A stretch of 64,000 nucleotides of DNA from Ascaris suum (lineage: Eukaryota; Nematoda; Chromadorea; Rhabditida; Ascarididae): NCBI GenBank assembly GCA_013433145.1, contig CM024187.1, positions 13,629,826 to 13,693,825 on the forward strand, read 5' to 3'. A model generated the notes under the pieces. The model saw only the letters and a program-made list of their open reading frames with translations, made no database searches and was not told the origin of the DNA. Shown piece after piece: positions 1 to 34,895 of the stretch. The position numbers were made by a program, and so were the translations under genes. How positions within the stretch are numbered: the stretch's first letter is position 1; every line of letters starts with the position of its first letter.

Positions 1-57
1 CCCTAACATTAAAGGTTACGCCTTCTGGAAAAGCTTTAGAGATTCTGGGACGTCAAG
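1..57 (+). CDS. possible 3' end of an exon cut by the window edge
   Basis: The first 57 bases end in a strong donor, CAAG followed by GTAAGT at 58-63. Frame 3 (from base 3) is open and reads LTLKVTPSGKALEILGRQ, ending with one base over. Frame 2 is also open; frame 1 has stops. I do not recognise the peptide. It could equally be a 5' UTR exon of a far-upstream promoter for liprin-alpha, because no other + strand coding exon is evident before 11.4 kb. Only the donor and one plausible frame support it. Confidence 0.25.
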
Positions 58-1224
58 GTAAGTGGAAACAACATGAAACGTTGTACTTTCAGGTGTTCGG
101 TAAAAGTCGGCATAGCATTTTGCTTCTCAACTTCAACTATCTTGGACTGTCACGGCAGTTTCTAACGAATACTAGCCTGCGTTCGCTAATTTATCTTGCA
201 AATCTGAATCAGGGCAACTCCGTATCCATGCGTACGCAAGTGTACTGCATATCTGCCTGCGCGTATGTCTCGTAGTTACAGCTTGAGGACCACTTAACCT
301 AGGTCTTCGAAATTCGATGAGCAATATGCACACCATAGACGACCTACCACAATGTCATTCGCATCGATCGAACTTCAAACCAGTTATAAGCATTGATGTT
401 TGGGAAAATTTCGGATACGCTTTGCGCCGACGGGTGGAAAAGAGTGTTCTTTGGAAGATTTGTATAGACGGTTAGGTTAGCAGCGGCATTAGTGAGCAGA
501 TTTATTATTTGCTGAGAACGTGCGAAACTGGTTGGTTAACTCGGTAGGATGTTAAGAGCCTTCGCTTTAGTAAGGTGTCAGTTCGTTTGACACCTCTGCT
601 ATAGTGGTATCGCCAAGGTTAGTGGTGAGCGTCAAATTATACGCAGCCGTATTCAACGTCTCCAGTTTTGATAATTCATTGAGTGAAAGGTTCGGGTGTT
701 GGAGCCATACAACATAGTACATGGCACTCGAACGGGTGTCTACACGCACTGCATCTAGCTGCAGTATCTATGTGCTAGTGCAGTAGGATGTAACAAAACT
801 TCGTCTGTGTCCTATCGATAGGCTGCGAGAAGTTTGCGATGAGCACGAGTCGTCGAAGCTTGTGATGCAAAGCTTATTTTATGTTTTTTATTATAGGAAC
901 GCACCTTTATAAGAACGCATCAGTTTCCCAGAAATCGATTAGATAAGATGAAAAAATTCCGAAGTTTGGCTCCGAGCTCTAAAAACACCCTATCACTGAC
1001 CTGTTACGTTCCATGAACCTAGCTGGATTCAGCGTTTCGCAAATCGAAACCATCACGCAAAGAGATAAATACACGCACATACGTATGGTGCCACAATGAA
1101 CTGATTTCTGCGAAATTTTGTGGAAAAGATGATGAGAATGGTTGATTTTATATTTGTGAACGTATAAATCATAACATTTATATATTCGCCATGAAAAATT
1201 CAGCGGACAAAGATGCATACCTAC

Positions 1225-1260
1225 GTGATATCTGGTATAAATGTGATATCCGGTATAAAC
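1225..1260. repeat. imperfect 18-bp tandem duplication
   Basis: Two adjacent 18-base units, GTGATATCTGGTATAAAT and GTGATATCCGGTATAAAC, differ at two positions. A third partial GGTATAAACC follows at about 1268. Confidence 0.8.
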
Positions 1261-4200
1261 GGCACAAAGGTATAAACCATAACAGCCACTAACGAGATCC
1301 AGTGTGGTATCCACACTATAGGGACTCTTCTGTAATGGTGGTAACGACTAAATCGCCAAACACAGTGCATACCTTCCCAACCCGTTTAATCGTTTCACAC
1401 ACACCATTCAACCTAAGAGGATGCTTGCAGATTTTTCATTGGGTGATAATGGATATGCGCTCGTGGTTGATATCTGTTCCATGAAAAACTTATCGCGTTG
1501 ACTAATTAGCTGGAAATGGAATAAACTGAACTCCAAAGTAGCTGGCAGAGAGGAACGAAAGGCCTCTAAATAAGTCTTTATGATCCACTCAATCCCTCGG
1601 TTATGCTTTCTCTTTCCTCTCCTCTATTCTTCTACACAGCGTCGTTTCGCAGTGTTGTTTCCAAAAATTTGTGTCGCTATTTTTATTGCATTCTTGTGAT
1701 ATATTATTGCATTACTGCATTTTATTGCATATTCCATTCTCCATACTCACTCAACATTCGCACAGATAAGTAAGAATGGGCAGGCTCTTACGTTTTACTC
1801 CATCTCGTGCCTTGGCCTAGTTGCGTACTGGTGGCCTCGGTGATGATTTAATGTTCGATGAAAACGTTGAACGAAGGTTCAAGAGACGTTCCGCAGTGAT
1901 TCGCAGAAAGCCGGTTTTCTATGCCAATAACCAGCCGGTTTCCCTTAGGAGATGCACCATCACATTTTCTGCTCTCATCTCGTAAAGCAGTACGGATTTC
2001 AATCTGCCACCTAACTCGCACGTTGCAAGACATTTGAAAGGCGCGCGCTTAGAGCGATGATGCTCACTAAAGAACGAAGACATTTCCTGCTTAGGACATA
2101 TTTGAACGCTGACGCGAGCGGTTGCGTTGCGTGTGTGGTCCATGGCGGAGAGATTGGCGCGTTCTAGCAAACACAACGTGCAATGTGCGCGAGGCGCGAA
2201 GCGCGCTCGTTGGGGCAGTTTTCGCCGGAAGTGTTTTTTGTGTAGCTCTCATGAAGGTTTTGGTGGATTTCTCGGGTTCTGCCCGAAGTTCAGACTGAAG
2301 TGCAGAAAAATTCATTCGGAGTGTTGACTCGTATTCCCCACTGCCATTCTTGATTAGACACTGATCTAGTAAGGTTTTTGGGATGCTTTAGGTGATGATC
2401 GCTGGACTTGAAATTAAAGACTCACTTCTTGCGGAATGTTCCTTTGAGATTACTGAAAAGATTAGTGCTGATCGCTCTAAATTGTTGTGATTGAGAGATG
2501 TTTCATATAATAAACTCTTTGTTGAACATGCCTCACTTCGATTTCCTACGAAACCGCTTAATTTTGCGCGATGCGTAACTAGCTGTAAATGGTGGATCAC
2601 TTTCTTCATCTAGAATGAGGCACAAAATTTACACAAGTGAACCATATCATTCTTCGATGCCGTCCAGATATGATCGTCTCGTCTTGCGATAACATCAGTG
2701 GTCGTTTATTGCATTTGTTCACCTTGAGATTGCACCTTAAAAAAGCATCTGATATTGAGAGCGTAAAGGCGAAGTCGCAGAGTTTTGTTTTCGTGCAGCA
2801 CAGATCTCTTTAGCTCTGAACAGATGTCATCAACGTATTGATGTGGTGAAAATTAGCAGCGATGAGCTCAGCACTCTTTATTTCTGCTTTATCGAGCTTG
2901 TGAAATTTGTTCCTCATGAACAAGTTATCCTTTCACTTCACTTTCAGAATTCTCTTGATAACCTTCCTCAGGAAACATCTTACACAAGACTGTGGCTGAA
3001 GGGTGAGATGAGGAAGGAGGTGGAGGGGGGGGGGTGGCTGGGAATATAGTATCTAAGGCAATAAACAAAATATGAAGCCACGCTGTTGTCGTATACGAAA
3101 AATTTTTTATGAGCCTGTCCGCTTCGACTTACCATCCAACCGCAAATCGCAGCTCGAATCCTGAGATTGCAGCCGAATAAAAGTCTATTCGGAGTGGAGA
3201 GAGGCCGCAAAAGAAACCGGGAGAAAAACTGAATGTTTTCTCGTTCAGACGTGTTCACCTAACAATCGTTAAACTCGGTCACAATTTAGTCCAAATCCTG
3301 GAACGCAAATAAACTCATCTGTGGTTGACACGTTGCGTCGGCATGAGGAAGATATAATATCTCGGTCCCCGTCGCTTGCATAGTCGGGGAAAATTAGAGA
3401 CCCTTCATATTTGATGGGACAGAATTTTGTAGATAACGCACGACAAGCTTTGCATGCTAGGCTTCACCAAACGCTGAGTGGAATTCCGCACGCGAGCCGT
3501 CTCCAGACGTGTAGGGATTCTCGAAAGCCATCTCGCACTGTAGATTCTTTGAAGATTGTTTGAAGCATTCGCGGCTGAGGGTTCTTGAAGCGTTCACGCT
3601 GTTTGTGGTGTTTAAATAACGAAGAGCGATCCCGAAGCGTAGAGGTGGCCGCAAATCTTCAACGAGAATAAACATATTGGCTCACTCGTGATTTGGGTTT
3701 CTGCTCTGTTTTATTATATTCTCACGTTGTAAACCTTTAAATCGAAGCCTAAATGGCAAGAAGTCCTTTGCATGGTCTTTAAGGTGCACATCCTTGCGGA
3801 GTTGTGATTTTTATTCCTGTCGGATCTCATTTTCATGTCGTTTATGATTTTCGAAAAACACCTATAGCGGGAGAAGGGCACTTTTTCCTCGTCAATCCAC
3901 ATTTTAGACTCAGCAGTTACTTTGTAAGCTCGAATAAGTTTGCAACATGACTCTTAGGCCACCTGCAGATCCCGGTTCCAAATGTCAACCGCAAACCGAC
4001 TACCTATGTGTTTGATCTCTCAAATTCATTCCACGATTGGAAGCAGTTGATTTGTTTCCCGTTGATAATGGCATTTTACAGCGACTGCACCAAATTGAAT
4101 GAAAATTCTGACGACAGGGATCTGGTTCTCTGACTTAAGAAATTAGTCTTTTCAGCGTTGATCCCTGTTTTGATAGCACTCTTATGAATGGGTGTGGTGA

Positions 4201-5276
4201 TTAGATTTTCAAGAGTTCCCGAGTGGTCAGGAAACTTCAGCTGTGACACTTTAATTGGTGACGTTGTCGAAAAGAATACTCGCTTGAAAACGGAACAATT
4301 CAAGGTTATTAGCGGTCTCAAACGTTTCCGCAGTCATCATCTCCGTTCTACTTAGATATTCTTCGTAATTGTCTTCTTCATGTGATTATTGCAAGTACAC
4401 AATTGCGAAATGTTTTTGAGGCACTTATATATGTGCTGTGCTGTTATGCGTATTTACGAGTGTAATTTAGCTGCACACTCGGCTATTCCATAAAGAAAGA
4501 GCATGCGGGATATTGGCCAATTTTTTATTTTTAGCAGCTGTATGGCTTTTGTGAAGGAATTTCGTTGAATTTGATGAAGTGTGGAAGGAATGATTAGGCA
4601 TATTCCCCGAGAAGTTTTTAAGGGGCGTGCGTGTATGCGTGATCGTTTGCTGTCTCCTCTTCATCCTCCACTGAGGCGTGCCAATCGATCGCATCGTAGC
4701 GTTTCCGAGAGAGGGCCATACAGGTGCCTGGCGATTGCTTGCCTCAAAACTGTTTCACAGATTGTCTTTCCATACCTATTATCACTGTTCGCTGTCAAAC
4801 GTTTGCGTTTTTTTTTTGGGGATTTCGATTTCCCTCATCGAAATGAGTGCTTCGAAGTGCTTAGTGGTCGTATTTTATCGTCGATCATCCGTGCTTACAT
4901 ACAATGAATTGTTCATGGAAAATAACAGAGGAAGGAAATTCGGCAGAGCTATAGAGATGTGCGGCATTTCCATTCTTGTGAGGTGCTTTTCCACCTTGTT
5001 TCATTCTGTCCTTTTCACGCACTCTTTAACCTTTGTGCTGTGCTCATGTTTATCTTACTTTGCTTTTATCTTTTCAAGTCTCTTCATGTAGGTAACTGCC
5101 GCATTTTTCTTTTTTTTATCTGACGCTCAGTGAGGAAAAATAATTACTAGTGGGATTTTACATTTTTTACAACATGAGAGTATTTGGTAGGGAGTCTGTA
5201 ATTATATACATCAGTCTATAAACCTATGAGTATCAATAAGTAAATAAACGAATCCATGTATGTATACGTTTATGTA

Positions 5277-5280
<4 letters not shown>

Positions 5281-5359
<79 letters not shown>
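5281..5359. repeat. (AT)n microsatellite
   Basis: Uninterrupted alternating AT for about 79 bases, flanked by TATAC-rich sequence. Open frames of repeating Tyr-Ile through it are artefacts. Confidence 0.98.
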
Positions 5360-5361
<2 letters not shown>

Positions 5362-6170
5362 GTATCCGTCGATGCCTGGGCGTTTATGTGTAATATGTAC
5401 ATACATGGTACACCTGTGCCGTGTGCAGACATGTCCTTGTAGATATGCGCATATATATCTACTCATTTTGACAGAAAGAGTTTGGGAAGCTGGCATTTTA
5501 AATTTGAGGTTTCGAAACGTGCCAGCAGTACATGGCATGTTGGTAGCCCCACATCCTCCATCTCCGCATCAGGTACATTCCGCTTCCGATATTCACGAGC
5601 GATATTAGCTATTTTTGTCTCTATGGGGGTGATGTCCCGCTCGAATATGCGTCGATTTTGAATACTTAAAAGCGCTATAAACATCTCTTATAGTTGGGGA
5701 ATATAGTGTAAAACTGTGATAGGTGTTGTTGTTTAAGAGTGCATTTGGATGGCATAAGTTTAAATGCTTGTTTGGCTTATTTTTCAAGATGTTCTACTCC
5801 CTTACGGAACGAATAACGGTGCGTTCGTGCAAACAGCTCAATGAACAGATGACGCTTTGTTTTGACTATGCACCGCATACTTTGCTGGCAGAAACGGCGC
5901 CGATTCAATGCCGCTCTCATAGCTTTTTTCCTCATTGCGAGCATACAACGAATCGATATTCGCTATCACATACATAAGTGAAGTTCGGTTCGTCTACTGC
6001 AGATTGGTTACTCAATATCTCCTCATTATTTGTTCCTTTTTAATGTTTTACTGTTTCCGAATATTGTTTCGAGTGAATTGTTATTAGTGAGTAAACGAAA
6101 TATTTCTTTTAGTCAATATTTTCTTAGTTTTGTTTGTTCCACAACGGCATTTTCCATTTTGTTCCTGTAC

Positions 6171-6311
<141 letters not shown>

Positions 6312-6546
6312 ATTAATTGAGTTATTCCTGTAACTATTTTTAGTTGATCGTTTACCATCTTACCTGCTAGTATGTTTTAACAACATTTTGTATAAACTAT
6401 ATTTAGTCCGACGCGTTTTGTTTAAACAATTATAATTAGTACAAATATCGTTAGGTACGCTTTCATGTGATTCCCAACTAGAGATTACTTGGCAACTTCT
6501 AAGGTCTGCACTTGCATTTGTTTTTCAACATTATAACATCTAATTA

Positions 6547-6549
<3 letters not shown>

Positions 6550-6635
<86 letters not shown>
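6550..6635. repeat. (AT)n microsatellite
   Basis: Uninterrupted alternating AT for about 85 bases. Confidence 0.98.
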
Positions 6636-6638
<3 letters not shown>

Positions 6639-7003
6639 TTTTATCGGTTTAAAAGTTAAAATAATTTACAAAAGACTGTTTGCGTTTGTTGTATTTAGGC
6701 CTTTTTCTTTAAAAAAAGCGTGAAAAATTTGAAATGATTGGTTGGAATTGCGGTTGATGTTTCTACATGATAAATGGATATACTGCTCTAGTAACCGCAA
6801 TTACATAGTATTGCTGCTTATTGATGTTTCCTTGATGATTAACCTGTTTTTCTGTGCTAGTGCTTGTAGTGTTTTAATCGAGGTTACTGATCTGGAGGCA
6901 ATGAGGAGGTGAAAATCGATGAAGAGGCCATATAAAACATTCATTGCTTGTTGTTGACTAGTATGCATTTTGTTTCATATTATATGCCGTCCACCTTGAT
7001 AAT

Positions 7004-7005
<2 letters not shown>

Positions 7006-7091
<86 letters not shown>
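7006..7091. repeat. (AT)n microsatellite
   Basis: Uninterrupted alternating AT for about 86 bases; the fourth such array within 1.9 kb. Confidence 0.98.
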
Positions 7092-7095
<4 letters not shown>

Positions 7096-8756
7096 TATCG
7101 AAGTATTGAATGCCGTCTTTCGGCTTTTGGCAAATATCAATCAAAAATGAGCAACAGCGGCCGCATATAAGTGACGCTTTCACTCACTGAAAATTGGAGA
7201 GTGCCTAGAAGTCGCACATATTGCCTCCATCAGCTTTAGACTCGGTTTATTGTGTATCGAATTTTGGTGGAAAATCGACTTTCATTCAAGCGTCATGAAA
7301 TTTTATAACTTTTATAAACGGGATGATCTCGAAGATTTCTTTTTTACAAACCGGGTTGGTTGGTTGAACGGAGAACGTCCAGAATCAAAGGGGATACAGC
7401 AAGTTCAAGGAAGAGATGGTTTTACTCATACCGTATGCCTTCTCCCCTCCTCCCCCACACCCGCCCCTTCCCACTTCCTTCTCCCAAGAAAAGGGGCTGG
7501 GAATAGCAGCGATGGTATTCACAAGTTTTTGCTAAAGGCGCTCTCCATTCGCAAAGTTAAATAGAAAAACAAAGAGTGACTGCAGATCCGCTAGAGCATA
7601 AAATCGTTTTTTGTGCGGGCGAACTGCATTCTCACTCCTCGTTGATAGTCGTGATATTATAAGGCGACAGGCTCATATATAATTCGAGGTGCTGCTGTTG
7701 AATTGATTAGTCGTCGACTCTCATCGATTATTTATTACTAAGTGAAGCTATTATTGTTGATTTGTTGATGTTGATATCCGTAGAAAAGGAACTCTGTTTG
7801 TTGATAGCAGTTAGAGTGTTTTGTTTCTGCGCACAGCAACTTGAATTTTACTGATGGAATTTGTGTTATTTGTTGAAGTTAATGACGATCTCAAAATAAA
7901 AAATAATATCATTCCTACGGATAGATTTCGGTAAAGACGGTGTGCTTGCCGTTTGCTGAGCTCTAGAATAGCGCGATCGTGCCGTGTAGCCCTCAGTGGA
8001 GATACCTCTGGGTGATAAGGTTCTAAATCGGTTGCGAGAGAAACACGTCGAGAAGGTGCTGCACGTGAGAGTATATGGCGTTGTGTTGGCTGGATAATCG
8101 AAAGAACCCAATTGGCAGCGAACGTACACATATGCGTTGTGTTTCAATGATGACACGCAAGAAGACGCCTAGATTTGCGTAATGTTTCACGTGAAATTAT
8201 GTGCAGTGATAGAGTGGAAGCGTTGATGATTTTGCTTAAAATGTTTTCGTAGAGGTCTCGTTCCCATCAGCGTTTTGGAATTTATATCACTCACCGTTCG
8301 TTCCTTTCAGCGCCTCATCCCGAAGGATTGATATTGCAATATTTGTGGCAATTCTTTTCTGTAGAACTCCGTTGTGTCCCCCTAAACAGGTGTGATCCTT
8401 GCAGTTTGTAATTGAGTCACATGGGCGGACAGTTTCTTTTTTCTCTTTTCTGCACCAGATTACTTGAAAGCGCACATAAATTCCCACTTTGAAATGTGTA
8501 ACATAAAAACCACATTGGAAGCTGTGCATCAATAAATTTGCCTCCCTCCATCCACCTGGTAACGCATCTCTCTCGTAAGAGTGAGAGCGTTATAGCTGAT
8601 TTCTCGGTTATATGTTCACTGTCCCACCCAACTGAATAGAAGTACCTGAAGGGGAATGTTTTTTTCTATTTGTCATATGTCATCTGCCACTGGTACGGTG
8701 CATTTAGATCCTTTGAAAGCATATACTGTTTATATAGCGCTGTATGCACCGTAGCA

Positions 8757-8777
8757 GGGAGCGGGAGGGGGGAGGGG
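8757..8777 (+). other. G-run tract with quadruplex pattern
   Basis: Four runs of at least three G separated by 1-3 bases occur within about 21 bases on the + strand, which fits the usual G-quadruplex pattern. No gene is assigned here. Confidence 0.5.
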
Positions 8778-9340
8778 CGTTGAAAACTTCTGCAGTTGCT
8801 TAGTAGTGCACTGTTTTTTGCTCAACGTAAATAATATTGAGTAAGAAGGAAAAATCGATGTGTGGATGTTGATAGGCGTGAAGGGTGTTTTTGGCAGGGT
8901 TGGTTTCGTGAGTCATTCTGCTCGTTGCGCTAAGAAAGAAAGAGTTTATCGTGTCGATTGCCGTGATTCCATCTGATTGCGGTATTCTTTAGTGGAAAGA
9001 GCACAAAATTGCAACGCATTGACAAAATTCACAATTATTGCTATATTTCAACGTTTAAAATTCGTTATTTTCCCCGCGAGTTGGAATTGAGTATTGGCTT
9101 CATGATCGGCTGAATAAGCGGCTATTGAGCTGACCAAAATCGAGCATCCAAATAAATCCACAAATATTTTAGCCAGGCTAATTCTTTGTGCGATGACGCA
9201 ATCAACCCAGTATGTCGAATCATTCTTTTTTGTTTTGCTAGGAATTCACGTGCATTCATTTAGGCCAAAATGGCTGCTGTAAATTAGTGACCCACTAAGG
9301 GATTCCGAGGTTCGTATCTGCTACTCCTTGCATTTCCAAT

Positions 9341-9408
9341 TTTTTCACTTTTTTTCTCTTTTTTTTCTCTCTCTCTCTTTCTCTCTGTCTCCCTCCCTCT
9401 CTCTCTTT
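9341..9408 (+). repeat. polypyrimidine (CT/T) tract
   Basis: About 68 bases consisting almost wholly of T and C with repeated TCTC units. It is low complexity; the Ser/Leu/Phe-rich frame through it is not a gene. Confidence 0.85.
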
Positions 9409-9747
9409 GCAATGCACACCAACAGAACAGTGATGGACTGTTTGGCACATCAACACGGAATTAAGACCAAGATCTGGCACCATGCCATTTACTTGCAGTG
9501 TAAATCAGCTTGTCAACTGCGGAAAGTTGAAAAAAATCTTTCTTTGATTAGACATTCTTCCGACGAACTTGTAAACTCGTAGCATTCGATCTCTCAAAGG
9601 TTTGGGGAAATTTATCCCACGTAAACCTTTTTTAGCGCTTTTGGAAACGTTCAAGTTCCTTTACTTGTAATTAGTTTTTTGGGAGGTCAATATTTTTATG
9701 GAAGTGCAAGTTCTTGCGATCTTTTGTCAATCTCGCTAAGCACTCAT

Positions 9748-10068
9748 TTATGCGTCGCTAAAAATAATTCCATTAGAAGGAGTGGCGAATTTATGAAAAA
9801 TATTTCGGAACGACTTCACACAGTTCGGAATTTCGGAAGTCTTATTTTCTGGGAATTGGTTGTTTCCGCGTTTCGAAAAATCGGTTGCAAAAGTCTGAGA
9901 AGTTTTCGAACAGCACTCAGCAAATAACTGTTGGCGCATCGAGGGAAGAACTGCAGGTGGAACGTCACTGAACCTCACTTGCTGTGGCTTCAATAAAAAT
10001 GCGGTTTCACTTGCAAAAATGTCGTCGTCTGAAAACGGATCAAAAGGAACTTTCCATGCATGAAAATC
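9748..10068 (-). CDS. possible terminal exon, unknown protein
   Basis: On the minus strand a TTTTCAG acceptor at about 10,069-10,075 is followed by 107 codons open to a TAA at 9748. After two leading bases the frame begins FHAWKVPFDPFSDDDIFASE and ends with a Phe/Asn/Lys-rich tail. It carries a DPF tripeptide in an acidic context, a kind of motif used to bind the AP-2 adaptor. No upstream exon was found and I recognise no homologue. Antisense ORFs in this T-rich + strand region are naturally rich in Lys, Asn and Ser, so this may be chance. Confidence 0.25.
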   Translation of the reverse strand, partial: DFHAWKVPFDPFSDDDIFASETAFLLKPQQVRFSDVPPAVLPSMRQQLFAECCSKTSQTFATDFSKRGNNQFPENKTSEIPNCVKSFRNIFHKFATPSNGIIFSDA

Positions 10069-10412
10069 TGAAAATGAAATGACTGTTTGAAAATCGATAA
10101 ATCCTCGGTAATTTTGCCGATCGGGTAGAGACGGTATTATAATCTAGAGTAGTATGTCATTTATCGAGGTACAGTGTCGGTTTCTAATCGATTCTTGTTC
10201 ATTCATCGAGACATACCTGTGGCGCAAATGTCGTGTCGGTACTGTGCAGGCGTTCTATAGCGTATGAAGCTATTTGAAAGAAAAGATTATTATGCGTTTT
10301 AGCAGCACAGTGGGAAACTCATCAAGTTCCCGATCTGTGCACATGTGCGCACTTCGGTTCGTAGAGGTACCTCAGCATCTTCTAGGGATCGAAAACTTTG
10401 CATTTTCATTCG

Positions 10413-10689
10413 TTATCGGCTTATCATTTGATAAGCACATGTTGCGTTTAAATGAATGTAGCTTGGCTCATAATGCAGTCAAACTTGTTTCGTAATCTTT
10501 GATCTCCAAACATTTCCACACATCTAATCATTCCGATCGGCTGTTATCAGCTGGTAAGCTGGAGGAGTTGTAATGTTATCGTATTACGACCTTAGCTCAT
10601 CAGATGATAAAAACCACTGATAAGACTGATTTTCGTACTGATAATCCTCGGAGCCAAAGAAATGTGTCAACATAACAAATGAATCTTAT
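10413..10689. promoter_or_regulatory. cluster of GATA-type sites upstream of liprin-alpha
   Basis: Nine GATAA/TTATC cores fall in about 277 bases, at about 10413, 10421, 10429, 10545, 10576, 10605, 10618, 10639 and 10685. Several have the extended nematode form TGATAA. Chance predicts about half a site in this length. The cluster ends about 0.7 kb before the liprin-alpha start codon, so a role as its promoter or enhancer is a reasonable inference. GATA factors in nematodes act mainly in gut, epidermis and some neurons. Confidence 0.5.
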
Positions 10690-11411
10690 CTTACTCTCAC
10701 TACTTTGATACTCATTAATCAACATGCTTGCGAAGTCGCTCATGCAACGAGCGCATATCGCATGGCTTCCGAGTATCCACCTGTTTTTACTAGTAATGCC
10801 TTTGTCACTTGTTATTATTGTTTTGTGTCCTTCATAGTGTTTGCGATGGTTTCATGAAATTGTTTACTTTTTCTAACTAAGTACTGAATAACAATGCTAT
10901 CGAATCATACGTATTCAGTGTTTGTTTACGTTACCGTCTGCTTCTTTATAAACCCCGGGGTTTATATGGGGCTTTCCAAAACGGTAGTACATTAAAGGGG
11001 CTTATAGACTGGAAGACATAGTAAATATGGAATATGAAGGTCTTAAATTAATTTATTTATTACAGCAGTGAGGTGATGTTGGCGGCATCAGCTGAGCGGT
11101 CGACGATGATGAGGTAGGACACGTTTAGGGTGCAGACGTGTTCAACAAAGCGTGTGAGACTCGCGAACGTCGCATGTGAGGGGCGCGTTCCTAAGTGGCG
11201 ACCCTTTAGAAGGAGAAGACAGAAGCCGTCCGACGAAAGTCGTTGAACGTTAGGACGAAACCGCCCTCCTGTTTGCCGCCGCTTATCCTGGTCCCCCGTC
11301 GACTCATTCGTTTCTGCACCTCAGCCAGCTTTATTCCATGCCTTTGTATTTCCTCTCTCCCTTATTTTGACGAGAGAGAGAGAGTTGCATTTCTTTGGCA
11401 CATGATAAGCG

Positions 11412-34700
<23,289 letters not shown>

Positions 34701-34872
34701 CAGGCGGCCACTTTCCATCGAGTGACGCAGGTGAGTTCAATTTTCTTCTGCCAGCGATCTTGTGTTGCTTTTCCAGTATTTTAGGTCGCAGCAGTTGTCA
34801 TGGATAGATTGGTTCGTGAAATTAGAGGAATTGTCATAGTGTACCCCTTCTTGCAAGGGACAGTTGGTATAA

Positions 34873-34895
34873 GGGGCTGGGAGGGGAGGGGGGAG
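34873..34895 (+). other. G-quadruplex pattern just after the liprin stop
   Basis: Four consecutive G runs (4, 3, 4 and 6) separated by 1-2 bases, then a GGTGG tail. The tract lies on the sense strand about 170 bases after the stop, within the probable 3' UTR or its intron. Confidence 0.5.
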
